Shown here one piece after another: positions 1 through 8,778 of a stretch of DNA of 64,000 nt. The notes below the pieces were generated by a model. The model was not told the origin of the DNA. It was given only the letters and a program-made list of their open reading frames with translations, and made no database searches. The position numbers were made by a program, and so were the translations under genes. The stretch comes from Acidimicrobiia bacterium. Lineage in GTDB: Bacteria > Actinomycetota > Acidimicrobiia > Spongiisociales > ZC4RG35. Location of the stretch: assembly GCA_028284765.1 (NCBI GenBank), contig JANQRA010000019.1, positions 1 through 64,000 of the forward strand. The letters are read 5' to 3'. How positions within the stretch are numbered: the stretch's first letter is position 1; each line of letters opens with the position of its first letter.

Positions 1-282
1 GTCGTCGATTCCAGCTCGGATCCAAACCTTCCCTCTCTACTCGATCAGTTCCCGGGCAGCCGTTACGCCATGGCAGAAACAAAAGGACACGCAGAGATAC
101 ACCATCGCGACGGTCGCAGGTTCACACTGCAAGCTGACCGACCAAGCGAGGAGAACGAGCCGACCATCGCAGCGTCCGTGCTTTATGCCTTCGAGTCAGC
201 TGGACAAGCCCTTCCTGAAGCCCTAGATATTACGGTTGGTGACTCCTCGTCTCGCCATCACATTTGGCACCTCAGCAGCTAG
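1..282 (+). CDS. 3' end of an unknown gene (partial)
   Basis: The reading frame is open from the first base of the window to the TAG at 280-282, so this is the last 93 or so residues of a protein that begins upstream; the ATG at 70 need not be its start. The visible part is hydrophilic, with no membrane segment and no motif I recognise. Its stop codon shares the bases CTAG with the stop of the convergent STAND gene. Coding is likely from the open frame and amino-acid composition, but function is unknown. Confidence 0.5.
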   Translation, partial: VVDSSSDPNLPSLLDQFPGSRYAMAETKGHAEIHHRDGRRFTLQADRPSEENEPTIAASVLYAFESAGQALPEALDITVGDSSSRHHIWHLSS

Positions 283-2810
283 GGCACCACACCCAACTCG
301 ACCTCCAACACCTCAGCGCGAGGATGTCCCAGTTCCCTATAGAGTTGGTATGCCCGCTGCCGACACCGACGTGCCTCTAGTTTCCAACCCAACTCCGCGG
401 ACGCTAACGCCAACAACTCGTGAGCCTCAGCAAGTTCATAGCCCAGTCCTAGTGACTCCAACTCTGGGATGGTGGACTCCACGATCGATATGGCATCCTC
501 GAAGCGCCTGCCCGCCAATAAGGCCTCCCCACGCCGCACTGCAACCCTGCCGACGTTCACACGATCTTCTACACCTACGAATACGGGTACTGCGCGGTCC
601 AGCAGCCTGAGGGCGCCAACATAATCTCCCGTTTGAGCGCAGCTCTTGGCCCAGTAATAGTCCGCCAGCGCGGCACCTCTATGTGACCCAACGGCCAGCA
701 TCTGGTCCCGAGCCATCGACAAGGCAGCAATTGCCTTCGTGTGGTCACCTGCTGCCAAAGCACACACTCCTGCAAATTCTGACAGAGACGCAGCCAACCG
801 GGCATCCTGACTTCTTCCAACGGCAACAAACGCCCGGTCCATTTCGGCCTCAGCAGCTGGATGATCCCCGAGTTCCGAAAAAGCACGCGCAAGCTGGGAA
901 CGCAGACGTGCTTCTGCATCATCGCGTCCTAGGCTTACCGCCGCCTCAATGCCCAGCTCATGTGACTTAACCCACTCTCCGAACCACTTCTGAGTTGCCA
1001 CCAGCGGCCAAAGAGCCGCAGCGAACTGCCAGACCCTCTCAGGCTGACCAAGTTCGGCTGCCGTTTCCATCGCCGCCATAACATTGTGACGCTCGGCTCG
1101 GAACCACTTGTATGCATCTGATGGCGACTCAACTCCGGTCTGCACATCTACGGTGGGAGCGGGTCCGGATAGCCGTAGACGATCAGCAACGACAGCAAAG
1201 TCAGCGTCGTTTACCGCCGCATACATCCACTCAACTCCCGCAACTAGGGCTGCCTCAACAATCTCAGCTCCCTCCACGACGTTGACTGTGGCTGCCATGT
1301 GCGATCGAACGAGCACGTGCGCTCCAAACTGCTTGTGACGACGAGCTTCAATCAGATGGCGACTCCTCAACCCATCTAGCGCCGACTGGGTTTCTACTTC
1401 ATTCCTCGCCATTAGTGCTGCTATCAACCCAACTGTCACCGTTGGCCCTTGCCATAGACCCATTCTTCGATAGGCCAAGGCCTCGACGGAACCAAGCGAC
1501 TCGTATGCCACCTGGAATACCGAAGCAACGGAAAACCGACCTGGACCGGACAACGCTTCAATCTGATGTCGAGCCGATATGATCTCCGAAGCTAACTCCT
1601 CGGGCGTGAGTTCACGTTCGAGAGCTAACGAACTCCCACACACAGTCAACGCTATCGGCAGCCCACCACACAATTCGACCAGAGTCCTGGCTGCTCGATC
1701 CGATGTGCCTACTCGATCATCACCAGCAATCTCCATCAACATCTTCAGACCCGCCCTTGGATGAAGTGGTTCAACCTCCACCAGACGTGCTCCCTCTAAA
1801 ACCAACTCGTCAAGCCGACGATTGCTCGCAGCTATCACCACTGAACCAGCCCCAGTCGGCAAGGTCGCCAACACCTGAGCGGGTTCCTCAACATGGTCCA
1901 AGAACATCAACAGCCGCCGCGGGGCTGTCAGCCGAACAAACAGCCGCCTACGCTCTCCCGCCGACTCCGGGATTACTGAATCCTCAGCTCCCAGATCATG
2001 TAGCAATCCCTTGAGCGCTTCACCTATGTCCAGTCCGCCAGCTCCAACGTCACTGGCGAAGTCGACATAGAGATCGCCATCTGGAAACTGGTCCCGCACA
2101 CGATTCGTCCACTCAGACCCAACTGCTGACTTCCCTACTCCGTGCATTCCGGTCAATAAAGCAACTCTCGGCCCAGCAGCAGTCTCCGCTGCCCCCAACA
2201 GTTCGTCCAGCTCGGCCAACTCAAGATCTCGATTAACAAAAGCCAATGGCGCAACGGGTAACCCGCGGGGCACCTGAACCGACGAATCAGCAGCGATGTC
2301 GAGGTACCGGCGAATAAGCCACTCCAACTCACGGCGCCGAAAGGACAACTCCTCAGCAATAGCGTTGCCGTCGAACACCGCCAGCCGCACTCCAAAGCGT
2401 TCAAGGGCTTCAGCTTCAATTGCATGCCTGGTCGATACAGCTACATCGGCTGCGCAGTAGGCCACTACTAGCGCAACGGGGGGTCCAGAAATCACCGCCT
2501 CTACATCTGCCAAGACCTTCGACCTCAAACCACCTTGTTGCAACGTGCAAACAAACGCCACTGGAGCCCCGGGCACCAGTCCCAGGACTTCTCCAACGTC
2601 ACGCGGCGAAGCAGTAGAAGAAAGATACGTCTCAAAATCGCGCCCCTGATCCCCACCAGCACCCACGGGACCAGTCGCGGGAACGATATTGGGTGTCACC
2701 GATTCCCGCGCCAGCCCGCGACACAGATGCTCGAACTCGTGTTGCGCGTTTCGTGCACCCAGACCGGCGAGTGCGTAACGTACGCGCTCTCGGAATTCGC
2801 CAGCCATCAT
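279..2810 (-). CDS. Nuclease-like / NB-ARC STAND ATPase / TPR protein
   Basis: This 843-residue protein has three parts. Residues about 25-165 look like a PD-(D/E)xK nuclease-type domain (motifs GGDQGRDFE near 52-60 and CTLQQ..RSK near 88-98). Residues about 190-450 are an NB-ARC-type STAND NTPase with Walker A TGMHGVGKSAV (220-230), a Walker B-like LLMFLDH and a GLPIAL motif. The C-terminal half (about 560-835) is rich in TPR-like helical repeats. STAND proteins use such repeats as sensors that release an effector domain upon ligand binding, and nuclease-STAND proteins are known among anti-phage Avs-type systems. A defence role is therefore an inference; a regulatory role is also possible. 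The gene is single, with no partner on the same strand. Whether the nuclease active site is intact cannot be settled by eye because the usual lysine motif is atypical. Confidence 0.8.
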   Translation of the reverse strand: MMAGEFRERVRYALAGLGARNAQHEFEHLCRGLARESVTPNIVPATGPVGAGGDQGRDFETYLSSTASPRDVGEVLGLVPGAPVAFVCTLQQGGLRSKVLADVEAVISGPPVALVVAYCAADVAVSTRHAIEAEALERFGVRLAVFDGNAIAEELSFRRRELEWLIRRYLDIAADSSVQVPRGLPVAPLAFVNRDLELAELDELLGAAETAAGPRVALLTGMHGVGKSAVGSEWTNRVRDQFPDGDLYVDFASDVGAGGLDIGEALKGLLHDLGAEDSVIPESAGERRRLFVRLTAPRRLLMFLDHVEEPAQVLATLPTGAGSVVIAASNRRLDELVLEGARLVEVEPLHPRAGLKMLMEIAGDDRVGTSDRAARTLVELCGGLPIALTVCGSSLALERELTPEELASEIISARHQIEALSGPGRFSVASVFQVAYESLGSVEALAYRRMGLWQGPTVTVGLIAALMARNEVETQSALDGLRSRHLIEARRHKQFGAHVLVRSHMAATVNVVEGAEIVEAALVAGVEWMYAAVNDADFAVVADRLRLSGPAPTVDVQTGVESPSDAYKWFRAERHNVMAAMETAAELGQPERVWQFAAALWPLVATQKWFGEWVKSHELGIEAAVSLGRDDAEARLRSQLARAFSELGDHPAAEAEMDRAFVAVGRSQDARLAASLSEFAGVCALAAGDHTKAIAALSMARDQMLAVGSHRGAALADYYWAKSCAQTGDYVGALRLLDRAVPVFVGVEDRVNVGRVAVRRGEALLAGRRFEDAISIVESTIPELESLGLGYELAEAHELLALASAELGWKLEARRCRQRAYQLYRELGHPRAEVLEVELGVVP

Positions 2811-3296
2811 TCAGGTATTGACCGCCTTGTCAGTCGTGCAATGACCATCAATCACACCGAGAATTGCCTACCGATTGCCCCAGACGATGACAGGAATAGC
2901 TCGGATCGCATGTCTAGCTTGCTGACGAGCCATCAGTGGTGCTTGGCTCAGATACTGCAAGCTCTTGATAGTCAACGCCGACCTCAGATAGTGAGACTCC
3001 AATTGCCATCACCCAGATCCTATCGCATCGAGCTTCATCCCACTCGCGAGGGTTGCGTGCATCTGATGCACAAACCAATCCTCCTGTCAAGGTAGCGAAT
3101 CTCCCAACCCTCCCTAGGAGAAGCGAATCGCTGCGCCTGACAATTTGTGTGTCCCTGCTGCTTACCTGACTCTCGATAGCAGAGCTGACACGGACTCTCA
3201 CGCCACAGGGTACTTGGCCGACACCAGCTGGGGTGATCACGATCTGGTGTTCGAGGAGTCCGGCTGAACCAACAGCGGCCCTTCCGGAAGATGGCT
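2811..3296. other. Intergenic stretch without a recognisable gene
   Basis: These 486 bases lie between the start of the STAND gene and the stop of the isocitrate dehydrogenase gene. Open frames crossing the stretch are extensions of frames antisense or out of frame to the neighbours and have no protein-like composition. I see no tRNA, strong hairpin or tandem repeat. It presumably holds the promoter of the STAND gene near 2811-2900. Confidence 0.4.
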
Positions 3297-4739
3297 CTAC
3301 TCGCCCTGCCCCAGCGAGTACGCGGCCTGGCCCCCGATCGTGTAGAGGTGCTCGGTCTTGATCACCTCGTAGCCCGATTCGTTGAGTTGGCCCAGCAGCC
3401 TGAGCACATCGGTGAATCTCACATCGTCGCCTGTGGTGAAGCGGCAACGCCAATGGTCGGTCCTGTACGTCTCTGGGATGCCGTCCGGGTAGACCTTCAC
3501 CCCGCGGTTGGTGATCATCTTCAGCGACCAATCATCGGGAGCTGCCTGCTCCAAACCCTGCCCGAGTGAGTCGGGGTCTCGGCCGTCCTCTGTCCAGTCG
3601 AGAAAGACATCCACACCAACGAGTTGCTTCTCCTGACGGCTTGGCTTCGGAGCGGGAACACTCAGATTGCCTGCTCGATAGTGGACAGGGCGAAGGTGTT
3701 GCGGCTTCTCGCCGAGACGGTCGATCACGGCGTCCACGAATCCCGCCGTCCCGACTCGCTTCTCGCTGAGTCCCTCCCGGTAGATGTCACCTGTGTGGAT
3801 GCCACTCTCGAGGGTGGCGAGCCATGCGTTCTTGATGGATTCGGCCACATCTCCTTTGCCGATGTGAACCAGCATCTGGGTGGCCGCCCAAAGCAACCCC
3901 GAAGGATTGGCCACTCCCCTTCCGGCGATGTCCGGAGCCGATCCGTGAACCGCCTCGAACATCGAGACTGTCTCCCCGATGTTCGCCGACCCGGCCAGGC
4001 CCACCGACCCCGCTATCTGCGAGGCAATGTCGGAGAGGATGTCCCCGTAGAGGTTCAAGGTGACAACCACGTCCAAGGCCTCGGGCTGCGCCGCCAGACG
4101 CGCGGCGCCGATGTCGATGATCTGATGATCGCTCTGAATGTCGGGATACTCGGCGGCCACCTCGTCGAAGACCCGATGGAAGAGACCATCGGTGATCTTC
4201 ATGATGTTGTCCTTCGACATGCATGTGACCTTGCGGCGGCCATAGGCCTCGGCGTACTCGAAGGCGTACCTGATGATCCGCTCGGATCCGGGTCTCGTCA
4301 CCAGCTTGAGGACCTGCGTCACCTCAGATGTCTGCTGGTGCTCGATCCCCGCGTAGAGGTCTTCCTCGTTCTCACGGATGATCACGAGGTTCATCCCCGG
4401 ATGCTCCGATGCGACGTAGGGGGCGTAAGACTTGGATGGCCGGACGTTGGCGTAGAGATTGAGGCTCTTCCGGATGGTCACGTTGAGGCTCTTGAAGCCC
4501 CCACCTTGAGGAGTCGTGATCGGAGCTTTCAGGAACACAGGGTTCCGCCGGATGATGTCCCACGACTCCGGCGCGATCCCCGAGCTGTGGCCCTGCTCGA
4601 AGACCTTCTCACCGACCTCGACGACCTCGTACTCCAGGTTCGCTCTGGCAGCTTCGAGCACACGCAAGGTCGCTTCCATGACCTCAGGGCCGATGCCGTC
4701 TCCGTGGGCAACCGTGATCACGTCTCTACTCGTCGTCAT
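3297..4739 (-). CDS. icd: NADP-type isocitrate dehydrogenase, Thermus-like with C-terminal extension
   Basis: The protein oxidatively decarboxylates isocitrate to 2-oxoglutarate in the TCA cycle. Its 480 residues begin with the family start HGDGIGPEV and contain the substrate and metal motifs VRENEEDLYAGIEH and NLYGDILSD, and the coenzyme-region motif EAVHGSAPDIAG. After about residue 340 there is an extra domain of about 140 residues (VGVDVFLDW, LKMITNRG, HWRCRF), the hallmark of the longer Thermus thermophilus-type enzyme rather than the E. coli (about 416) or monomeric (about 740) types. Isopropylmalate dehydrogenase is excluded by the extension. The gene stands alone with about 135 bases upstream before the toxin gene. 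Confidence 0.9.
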   Translation of the reverse strand: MTTSRDVITVAHGDGIGPEVMEATLRVLEAARANLEYEVVEVGEKVFEQGHSSGIAPESWDIIRRNPVFLKAPITTPQGGGFKSLNVTIRKSLNLYANVRPSKSYAPYVASEHPGMNLVIIRENEEDLYAGIEHQQTSEVTQVLKLVTRPGSERIIRYAFEYAEAYGRRKVTCMSKDNIMKITDGLFHRVFDEVAAEYPDIQSDHQIIDIGAARLAAQPEALDVVVTLNLYGDILSDIASQIAGSVGLAGSANIGETVSMFEAVHGSAPDIAGRGVANPSGLLWAATQMLVHIGKGDVAESIKNAWLATLESGIHTGDIYREGLSEKRVGTAGFVDAVIDRLGEKPQHLRPVHYRAGNLSVPAPKPSRQEKQLVGVDVFLDWTEDGRDPDSLGQGLEQAAPDDWSLKMITNRGVKVYPDGIPETYRTDHWRCRFTTGDDVRFTDVLRLLGQLNESGYEVIKTEHLYTIGGQAAYSLGQGE

Positions 4740-4874
4740 TCTGACCTGGCCTTGTGCATGTCAGTCACGATACATCCGAGGCAAACAGTGCAAACTCGGC
4801 TGTGGCCCGGCGCGTAGTTCGGGAACGCTTATCCGCCTGTTCGGCACATATACACGATATGTGCGGTCGGCGAG

Positions 4875-5393
4875 TCAAGCTCTCAAAGTCTTCAGGATGT
4901 CCCTCATCAACAGGAGCAGGTGAAGCTCGTCGGTCGGAGACGGCTCGAAGTCCGGGATGAGGTGCATGTAGAAGTCGCGAGCCTCTTGTGTCTCCGCATG
5001 TACCAGCAGGCCACGACACCCAATCTCTACCCCTAGCTGGGCCGTGCGGCTGACAACATCGGCGAGAAGCCCAGCCCCGAGACCTCGGCCCTCGTGATCT
5101 CGCGACACTCCAAGCCGGGCGAGTAACGCCACAGGCTGCGGATATCGTCCGGCACCTTTGCGAACCCGCTGTGGTGCCTCTTGGATCGAAATGCTCGCCA
5201 TCGACCAGGCGTAGTAAGCAAGAACTTGGTCATCGTCAGCCGCGGTGACCACCAATACTTTCGCAGTGCCAACAGCCTGTGCCTGTTGAGCGTGGTGACG
5301 CAACCAACTGGTCTGCTCCGCTGATCGGCATTCAAACTGGTCGACGATATCGCCAGTCTCCAGCAGTCGGGGTGGCCGATATCGCTTGGTCAC
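4875..5393 (-). CDS. GNAT acetyltransferase toxin (TacT/AtaT-like)
   Basis: The 172-residue product is a GNAT acetyltransferase. The acetyl-CoA loop is visible as LGVSRDHEGRGLGAGLL near 93-110, followed by the family helix and a late DFYMHL..F segment. Small GNATs encoded directly after a DUF1778 ribbon-helix-helix protein are known toxins that acetylate aminoacyl-tRNA and stop translation; this assignment rests on the gene pair and length. Its start overlaps the antitoxin stop by four bases, so the two are translationally coupled. Confidence 0.85.
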   Translation of the reverse strand: MTKRYRPPRLLETGDIVDQFECRSAEQTSWLRHHAQQAQAVGTAKVLVVTAADDDQVLAYYAWSMASISIQEAPQRVRKGAGRYPQPVALLARLGVSRDHEGRGLGAGLLADVVSRTAQLGVEIGCRGLLVHAETQEARDFYMHLIPDFEPSPTDELHLLLLMRDILKTLRA

Positions 5394-5677
5394 TCGTCCG
5401 TGAAAGGCGTCGGGCGGGCCATCAGTTCAGCGAGTCCATCCAGGCTGCGCGCACGACGATGGTTGACCTCCTCCCATGCGGTTTGGGTCTCTGAGTCCAG
5501 CACCCAGTCGGTTCGGTCGGCCAGAACACGACGTGAAGCGACAGTCAGACTCGAGATGACAAATTCGGTGAGGTCAGTTCCGGACGCGGCCACTGCCTGG
5601 TTTATCAGCGCTCGATCCTCCGCGGTTGTCCGGACCTCGAGACGTTCGCTACGAGTGCGTTTCGTGTTGGCAGCCAA
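5390..5677 (-). CDS. DUF1778 ribbon-helix-helix antitoxin
   Basis: The predicted antitoxin of the GNAT toxin downstream. I place the start at TTG 5677 because a good ribosome site (AAGGGAG) lies seven bases before it, giving 95 residues; an ATG at 5737 would add residues that read through the operator-like repeats. The N-terminal part, RSERLEVRTTAEDRALINQAV, is the DUF1778 DNA-binding ribbon-helix-helix, and the C-terminal part would wrap the toxin. Such antitoxins repress their own operon. Direct repeats just upstream suit this. Confidence 0.85.
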   Translation of the reverse strand: MAANTKRTRSERLEVRTTAEDRALINQAVAASGTDLTEFVISSLTVASRRVLADRTDWVLDSETQTAWEEVNHRRARSLDGLAELMARPTPFTDE

Positions 5678-5693
5678 TGTGTCGCTCCCTTCA

Positions 5694-5713
5694 GTACGGC
5701 CAGTGTACGGCCA
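5694..5713. promoter_or_regulatory. Paired direct repeats, probable toxin-antitoxin operator
   Basis: GTACGGCCA occurs at 5694-5702 and again at 5705-5713, one helical turn (11 bp) apart, ending 16 bases before the TTG start of the antitoxin. Phased repeats of this kind are typical binding sites of dimeric ribbon-helix-helix repressors. Binding is inferred from position only. Confidence 0.5.
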
Positions 5714-5962
5714 CCTGCTGGATTGATCAATGGACATGCCCAGATCCCACCAACCGCTTCTTGTGCGACCTCGGGCCTAACGGTCCGCGCCAAACGTCTG
5801 AACCAAACCCTCCTGAACTCGGCGTTCGTCCGCTCTGATTCGACAGTGATCTGGGCTATAGAACCAGCATGGCGGCAGCACCTTCGGCCAGCCGACGGAC
5901 GTAGGTGACGACTGCTTCCAGGTCATCCCCACGTTCGAAGGAGGGAGACGTCGCCCTAGTCG

Positions 5963-6754
5963 TCAAGGTTTGCCTTGCGACTGAAGGCCTCCCGACCAGA
6001 ACACGACTCGACGTTCGATCGCCTCGATGAGCGCATACAGCAGGTACGCAACCAGGGACAGCACAACAAGGAATGCAAAGAGGTTGGCCGTCTCCAGCCG
6101 AGCCGCTGCGAACTCGATCCGGAAACCGAGCCCTCGCGTTGCACCGAAGAACTCTCCGATGATCGCGCCGACCACCGCAAACGCCATGGCTGTCCTCATC
6201 CCGGCGAATGTGTACGGAAGCGCAAGCATCATCTTCAGCCGGCGGAATGTCTGCCACCGCGAAGCCCGCAATGACGTCATCAACTTCATCTGATCGTCAT
6301 CAGCCGATACGAGGCCGGCCACGGTGTTGACCATGACAGGGAAGAAGCATATGAACGCGGCCATCACCACCTTGGCCGTGATGCCGAAGCCGAAGAACAC
6401 GATGAACAACGGCGCCAAGGCAATCTTGGGTGTCGCATTCAGAGCCACCGTGTACGGCACGACAACACGCCGCACCACCTTGAACTCAGCCACTAGCCCG
6501 CCCAGAACGACGGCACTGGTGACGCCGATTGCGTAGCCCAACAGGATCTCTTGGATCGTGATCCAGGTGTCACGCCAGTACTCCGCAGGGCCTAAGAAGT
6601 TCTGAGCGAAGAACCAGAGAGACACTCCGATCTCCGAAGGTGGCGGAAGAACAAGAGGATTGACGTATTCCTGCGCAGACGCGTACTCCCAGACCAAACA
6701 GATAGCGGTAAGGGACACAACAAAGGTCAACGCTGACTTGGTGCGCTCACTCAC
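5963..6754 (-). CDS. NitT/TauT-type ABC transporter permease
   Basis: A membrane subunit of the SsuC/TauC kind, about 263 residues with six hydrophobic segments. The EAA loop that contacts the ATPase is seen as ASRWQTFRRLKMMLALPYTFAGMRTA. I prefer the GTG at 6754, which has AGGAGGAG seven bases upstream and overlaps the ATPase stop by eight bases; an ATG at 6775 lacks a ribosome site. It works with the ATPase just upstream and probably the lipoprotein at 9827-10954. The substrate is not readable from sequence; family members carry sulfonates, nitrate, pyrimidine precursors and other small anions or heterocycles. Confidence 0.88.
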   Translation of the reverse strand: MSERTKSALTFVVSLTAICLVWEYASAQEYVNPLVLPPPSEIGVSLWFFAQNFLGPAEYWRDTWITIQEILLGYAIGVTSAVVLGGLVAEFKVVRRVVVPYTVALNATPKIALAPLFIVFFGFGITAKVVMAAFICFFPVMVNTVAGLVSADDDQMKLMTSLRASRWQTFRRLKMMLALPYTFAGMRTAMAFAVVGAIIGEFFGATRGLGFRIEFAAARLETANLFAFLVVLSLVAYLLYALIEAIERRVVFWSGGLQSQGKP

Positions 6755-7586
6755 CGGCGGACTCCTCCTCGGCATGGGCGTCCTCGATCAAGTCGCGTAC
6801 CTTTCGCACGTAGGCGATCAACTCGTCTGAGGCAAACAGGTCCGACGATCGATCGGCACCCAACTCGATCTCAACACGTCCGGCAACGCGTCCAGGTCGT
6901 GGCGTCATCACATCGACTCGATCAGCCATGAACACGGCCTCGAGCGGGCTGTGCGTCACGAGGATGGCGCTACGTCCCTGGCTCGTGATGATCTGGCGCA
7001 GCTCGACATCCATGAACTCGCGCGTCAGCTCGTCGAGAGCTCCGAACGGCTCGTCGAGAAGCAACACCTGTGGCTCGGCTATCAACATGCGGCAGATGGC
7101 CACGCGCTGTTGCATCCCGCCGGACAGTTCGGAGGGGTACCTCTCGGCGAACCCTGCCAGGCCAACCAACTCGATGAGGCTGTTGGCCTTGTCCTGAGAG
7201 TGCTCACTCTCCGCGCCCTGAACCTTGAGGGGCAGAAGGACGTTGTCGATCACCTTCAACCATGGAAGCAAAACGGGTCTCTGGAACATCATCCCTATCG
7301 CCGGGCTTGGGTCGGTCACAAGTGAGCCGGCTACTCGGATCTCTCCCTCCGTGGTGGTGACGAGGCCTCCCACCATGTTCAACAATGTGCTCTTCCCACA
7401 ACCGCTCGGCCCAAGTAGCGCAACGACTTCACCCTCCGGAACATCGAGGTCGATGTCCTGGAGAGCTACGACTTCGTCCTCTGCGCCGTGGTTGTAGACC
7501 TTGGTGGCAGCCCTGACCTGTACGGCAGGTAGCCCTCGTTTGTCTTGCGACTCGTCAACTGTCATTTGCGCATCACTCAACGCCAT
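6747..7586 (-). CDS. NitT/TauT-type ABC transporter ATPase
   Basis: The energy-coupling subunit of the importer, 279 residues. It shows Walker A GPSGCGKSTLLN, the Q-loop FQRPVLLPW, the ABC signature LSGGMQQRVAI, Walker B LLLDEPFGALD and the H-loop THS. These are the features of SsuB/TauB-type ATPases. It is transcribed away from the LLM oxidoreductase at 7710 across a 123-base AT-rich gap, and is coupled to the permease by overlap. The binding protein is encoded 2.2 kb away beyond the two LLM genes. Confidence 0.92.
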   Translation of the reverse strand: MALSDAQMTVDESQDKRGLPAVQVRAATKVYNHGAEDEVVALQDIDLDVPEGEVVALLGPSGCGKSTLLNMVGGLVTTTEGEIRVAGSLVTDPSPAIGMMFQRPVLLPWLKVIDNVLLPLKVQGAESEHSQDKANSLIELVGLAGFAERYPSELSGGMQQRVAICRMLIAEPQVLLLDEPFGALDELTREFMDVELRQIITSQGRSAILVTHSPLEAVFMADRVDVMTPRPGRVAGRVEIELGADRSSDLFASDELIAYVRKVRDLIEDAHAEEESAGE

Positions 7587-7709
7587 TCAGCATAGAAAAT
7601 AGTCTCCCACCACGGAGTTCAAAGTTTACCAAATCAATTTTGGCATTATTCAAGACGACATGCCTACTCTTTCGAGAGCACATCGGAGAACAGAGCGAGA
7701 GAGGTACCA

Positions 7710-8771
7710 ATGGCTGCTGAATTCGGAGTGAGGCTCCCTGTTGCGGGGCCGCTTGCAAACCGCGACAGCATCCGCCGAGGCGCCGTTGAAGCCGAGCGCC
7801 TTGGCTACGACACACTCTGGGTTCACGACTACCTGGTATGGAACCAGGAGCTCGACTCGATGCACATCTCGTGTGGCTCCAAGGAGACCTTCCTCGAAGC
7901 CCTCGAGTCACCCGACTATGTGCCGAAGTTCTACGAGTCGCTCTCGAATCTCGCTTTCGTCGCCGGCATAACGGACCGCATCCGCCTGGGCGCAGCCGTG
8001 TTGTGCCTCCCATACCGAGAGCCGCTGGCAACCGCCAAGCAGATCGCCACGATTGACGACTTGTCGGGTGGGCGCGTCGACTTGGGCATTGGGCAGGGTG
8101 CTGCCAAAAGCACCAGAAACGTTGAGTTTGAGGTCATGGGCATTGACCGAGCGACAAAGGTCAAACACACCAGAGAGATGTTCGAGGCCATGCGTGAGGT
8201 GTGGATCAACGACGTGGCGTCGTTCCGCGGAGAGTTCTACGAATTCGAAGGTGCCCAGGTATATCCCAAACCTGCCCAAGCACCGCACCCACCGATTTGG
8301 ATCGGCGGTGTAAAGGACCTCTCGCTGAAGATGATCGCCGACTACGCAGACGGATGGCTCTCGTTCTGGATAACCCCTGAGCAGTTTCCCACCGCTACGG
8401 GCCGACTGAACGCCATGCTCGAGGAACGGGGACGGGAACCAGACTCGCTGAAGGTTGGAACTGAGATTCACGTCTACCTCGAGTCCACCGTCGAAAAGGC
8501 GAGGAGAGACGTCAACGCAACCATGCGAGCCTTTGACGACGCCTACGAAGGCACCTCCGGGACCTTTGCCCTCGAGGCCGAGGTCGACCACACAGCAGAG
8601 ATGTGGAATTCCTCTCTCATCGGCACGCCCGAGACAGTCTCAGAGAGGATCGCTGCCTACATGGAAGCCGGCTGCACTGTCTTCGAGATGAAGTTCATCT
8701 ATCACAACGTCGACCACATGGTCGAACAGTGGACGCGATTCTCCGAAGAAGTCGCCCCCAACTTCCGATAG
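7710..8771 (+). CDS. LLM-class flavin/F420-dependent oxidoreductase
   Basis: A 353-residue luciferase-like (TIM-barrel) oxidoreductase. Family features seen: EAERLGYDTLWVHDY near the start, the strand IRLGAAVLCLPYREPLATAKQIATIDDLSGGRVDLGIGQG, and a late PETVSERIAAYMEAGC segment. Enzymes of this class use reduced FMN or F420 to hydroxylate or reduce small molecules. It stands between a heterocycle-type importer and a second LLM enzyme, so a catabolic monooxygenase role is likely but unproven. Its stop lies seven bases from the stop of the convergent LLM gene. Confidence 0.85.
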   Translation: MAAEFGVRLPVAGPLANRDSIRRGAVEAERLGYDTLWVHDYLVWNQELDSMHISCGSKETFLEALESPDYVPKFYESLSNLAFVAGITDRIRLGAAVLCLPYREPLATAKQIATIDDLSGGRVDLGIGQGAAKSTRNVEFEVMGIDRATKVKHTREMFEAMREVWINDVASFRGEFYEFEGAQVYPKPAQAPHPPIWIGGVKDLSLKMIADYADGWLSFWITPEQFPTATGRLNAMLEERGREPDSLKVGTEIHVYLESTVEKARRDVNATMRAFDDAYEGTSGTFALEAEVDHTAEMWNSSLIGTPETVSERIAAYMEAGCTVFEMKFIYHNVDHMVEQWTRFSEEVAPNFR

Positions 8772-8778
8772 CTGAGCA

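Noticed and set aside
2535-3531. Long open frames on both strands around the STAND-icd gap (2535-3095 plus, 2914-3531 minus)
   Set aside because: They run antisense or out of frame into real genes and have Arg/Pro/Ser-rich shadow-like composition without a ribosome site.
3624-4817. 397-codon frame antisense to isocitrate dehydrogenase
   Set aside because: It is the complement of a well-conserved gene in a high-GC region, where long antisense frames are expected.
7587-7709. Shared operator between the first importer, amidohydrolase and hydroxylase promoters
   Set aside because: The AT-rich gaps at 7587-7709, 10955-11064, 13604-13680 and 17323-17400 contain TTGAA/TCAAT-like words but no site that aligns convincingly across all of them.
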